NCBI RefSeq assembly: GCF_020907985.1
Contig: NZ_JAJJPA010000043.1
Coordinates: forward strand, 1-58,471
From: Kitasatospora humi
GTDB lineage: Bacteria; Actinomycetota; Actinomycetes; Streptomycetales; Streptomycetaceae
DNA: 58,471 nt
Reading direction: 5' to 3'
Below, one piece after another: positions 57,195 through 58,471 of this stretch. A program made the translations under genes and the position numbers. The notes beneath the pieces were generated by a model, which saw only the letters and a list, made by a program, of their open reading frames with translations, had not been told where the DNA came from and did not search any database. Each line of letters opens with the position of its first letter. Position 1 is the first letter of the stretch.

Positions 57195-58454
57195 CTACAG
57201 ATAGACCCCGTGGAGGCGCTCGTCGAACTCCCGCACGACCTTCGGGAGTGAGGTGCCGGCGAAGGAACGCCGCACCGCTCGGGCCCTCTCAACGATTCGT
57301 CCGGAACGGTACTCCAAGCCGGCGTCGACGGCCTTCGAAGCGAGCGCGAAGCCTCCCTCCACACGGCCGGCAGCCAGGTGCCCGGCCGCGATGTCCAGCA
57401 CGAGGAGGGCGCGCTGCTTCGCGTGCCCGGTCGCGAGGGCCTGTGTGTCGCCGGTCAGTACCCACTCGGGACGCCCGAGACGAGCGCCGCAGGTGATCCT
57501 GGCGGCGTTCACCTTGGCCTCGTCGAACACGAAAACCCAAGGCCACGGAGGCGGATCATTCCGACCGAGCGTCTGCGCGACGGCCCGACTGTGAGTCAGC
57601 GCCCGGTCCGCGCGTCGCTGGTCGCCGTCAGCAGCGTGCGCGAGTGCTTCGACGGAGGCAAGCCACGCATCGGCCACGGCCGGTTGCTCCGCGCCGAGGA
57701 ACTGCCGGGCCTGCCGGGCGAGACCCAGCGCTTGCGCGGCGTTCCCTGCATGTGCTTCGAACTGGGCCAGCGATCCTGTCTGGTAGGCGGTCAGCAGCGG
57801 GTCACCGGCGGCACGAGCCGCCCTGATCGCCTGGCCGTACCAGGACCGGGCGGAACCGCTGTCGCCCATGTCCCAGGCAAGCCAACCCGCCAACGAGGCT
57901 GCCTCACTGCCGACCGCCGCGAGCCGGGTACGGTCGCCGCCGTTGCTGGACAACCGTTGGATGAGCTGGATGTGGCCGCGGACCGCATCTGCCAGGTCCC
58001 GGGAAGGCGTGGAGCCATCCAGCCTCCTGTACGCGGTCGTGCTCAACCGCAGCGCAGCTGCCTGTCCGGCGTCTGCGGGCGCCGGCAGTGCGGCCAGAAC
58101 CGGTGTCGCCGCCAGGGCGGCAACACCTCCTACGAATCCGCGTCGTTCCACTGGCTCTGTTCCCGATGTGCTGTCCGCCAGTCCCAGGAGTCCGGCGGGA
58201 AGGTCCAGGTGGGCCGCTGCTCGGCCGAGCAGCGCCATGTCGTAGCCGCCGACTGCGCCTCGCTTCTCCAACCGGGACACCGCCGACTGCGATAGTCCCA
58301 CTGCCTCACCGAACTGGCGCTGTGTCAACCCCCGTTCCTTTCGGGCCAGCTCGATCACTTTGCCGTAGTCGCCGACCCGCGACGCCTCTCGGATTCCTCG
58401 CTGCAAGTCCACCAGCGCCACCCGCCGATCGATATCCGTATGCGCCGCACGCAT
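57195..58454 (-). CDS. XRE-family regulator with TPR-type sensor domain
   Basis: A 419-residue protein. The N-terminal Cro/CI-type helix-turn-helix (ELARKERGLTQRQFGEAVGL, SQSAVSRLEKRG) spans about residues 40-75. The region behind holds a hydrophobic stretch RGFVGGVAALAATPVLAALP typical of streptomycete XRE-TPR proteins, then helical repeats (WYGQAIRAARAAGDPLLTAY, AQALGLARQARQFLGAEQ, ADGDQRRADRALTHSRAV). TPR sensors of this type bind peptides or small signals. ATG 58454 lies within a palindrome; GTG 58421 is another possible start. It shares an operon with the SLOG protein. Confidence 0.85.
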   Translation of the reverse strand: MRAAHTDIDRRVALVDLQRGIREASRVGDYGKVIELARKERGLTQRQFGEAVGLSQSAVSRLEKRGAVGGYDMALLGRAAAHLDLPAGLLGLADSTSGTEPVERRGFVGGVAALAATPVLAALPAPADAGQAAALRLSTTAYRRLDGSTPSRDLADAVRGHIQLIQRLSSNGGDRTRLAAVGSEAASLAGWLAWDMGDSGSARSWYGQAIRAARAAGDPLLTAYQTGSLAQFEAHAGNAAQALGLARQARQFLGAEQPAVADAWLASVEALAHAADGDQRRADRALTHSRAVAQTLGRNDPPPWPWVFVFDEAKVNAARITCGARLGRPEWVLTGDTQALATGHAKQRALLVLDIAAGHLAAGRVEGGFALASKAVDAGLEYRSGRIVERARAVRRSFAGTSLPKVVREFDERLHGVYL

Positions 58455-58467
58455 ACTCGTATGCGCA
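58436..58467. promoter_or_regulatory. Palindromic operator over the XRE start codon
   Basis: GCATAC-TC-GTATGC (58451-58464) is a perfect 6-bp inverted repeat and contains the ATG. The 9-mer CGTATGCGC occurs twice (58436-58444 and 58459-58467). This looks like an autoregulatory site of the regulator, but the upstream part is cut by the window edge. Confidence 0.55.
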
Positions 58468-58471
58468 TGCT

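Noticed and set aside
1..58471. CRISPR arrays, tRNAs, insertion sequences, prophage genes
   Set aside because: The tandem repeats seen have no spacers. I found no tRNA cloverleaf, transposase, integrase or terminal inverted repeats, though a tool-based tRNA scan was not possible.

Overview
The window is high-GC (over 70 % by eye) DNA with GTG starts, ATGA-coupled genes, TANNNT -10 elements close to GTG starts, and gene neighbourhoods typical of Streptomycetaceae (Streptomyces or Kitasatospora). It is chromosomal. It holds housekeeping genes (rnpB, RNase H/CobC-like fusion, Nif3-like protein, uppP, protein mannosyltransferase), much regulation and transport, and one small natural-product locus. 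I see no insertion sequences, CRISPR arrays, tRNAs or rRNAs.

Layout. 0-5.4 kb: a coupled operon of two GT4 glycosyltransferases and an SGNH hydrolase, then a membrane protein and an NAD-dependent epimerase-like gene. 5.6-10.4 kb: a hypothetical gene broken by a C-tract indel, a quinone oxidoreductase under a clear SoxR-box promoter, a uridine-kinase-like gene, an inositol-phosphatase-like gene, a double Lrp regulator and a small membrane protein. 10.6-18 kb: an LPxTG-type surface protein, a tryptophan dioxygenase/kynureninase operon with a divergent Lrp regulator, MarC, DoxX, UppP and a lipoprotein. 18-24.9 kb: an ABC exporter/two-component operon, a VOC protein, and a divergent MarR/MFS pair. 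24.9-33.8 kb: protein O-mannosyltransferase, a FetB-like permease, a manganese (yybP-ykoY type) riboswitch driving a TMEM165/GDT1 transporter, a peptidoglycan-binding protein, an MFS pump fused to a winged helix, a HAD hydrolase, a decayed TPR gene and small proteins. 34-42 kb: a GT4/methyltransferase/toroid-enzyme operon facing membrane and amidase genes, then a second methyltransferase and a 51-residue protein. 42.6-45.6 kb: a HAD remnant, a methyltransferase, and a TetR/quinone oxidoreductase pair with duplicated operators.

The most interesting region is 45.5-51.8 kb. A full-length LanKC-type synthetase with lyase, kinase and zinc-competent cyclase domains (class IV, LanL) is translationally coupled to an S9 prolyl-oligopeptidase-type protease. 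A 45-codon precursor peptide with an LPETE-type leader and a very hydrophobic Thr/Cys core follows. The next gene in the same orientation is an MFS transporter wrecked by frameshifts and an internal deletion, so the likely exporter gene has decayed or export depends on another locus.

Right end (51.8-58.5 kb): a conserved housekeeping block (Nif3-like, zinc-ribbon coiled coil, RNase H/phosphatase, YaaA, SRPBCC, rnpB), then a SLOG-fold protein paired with an XRE-TPR regulator whose start codon lies in a palindromic operator.
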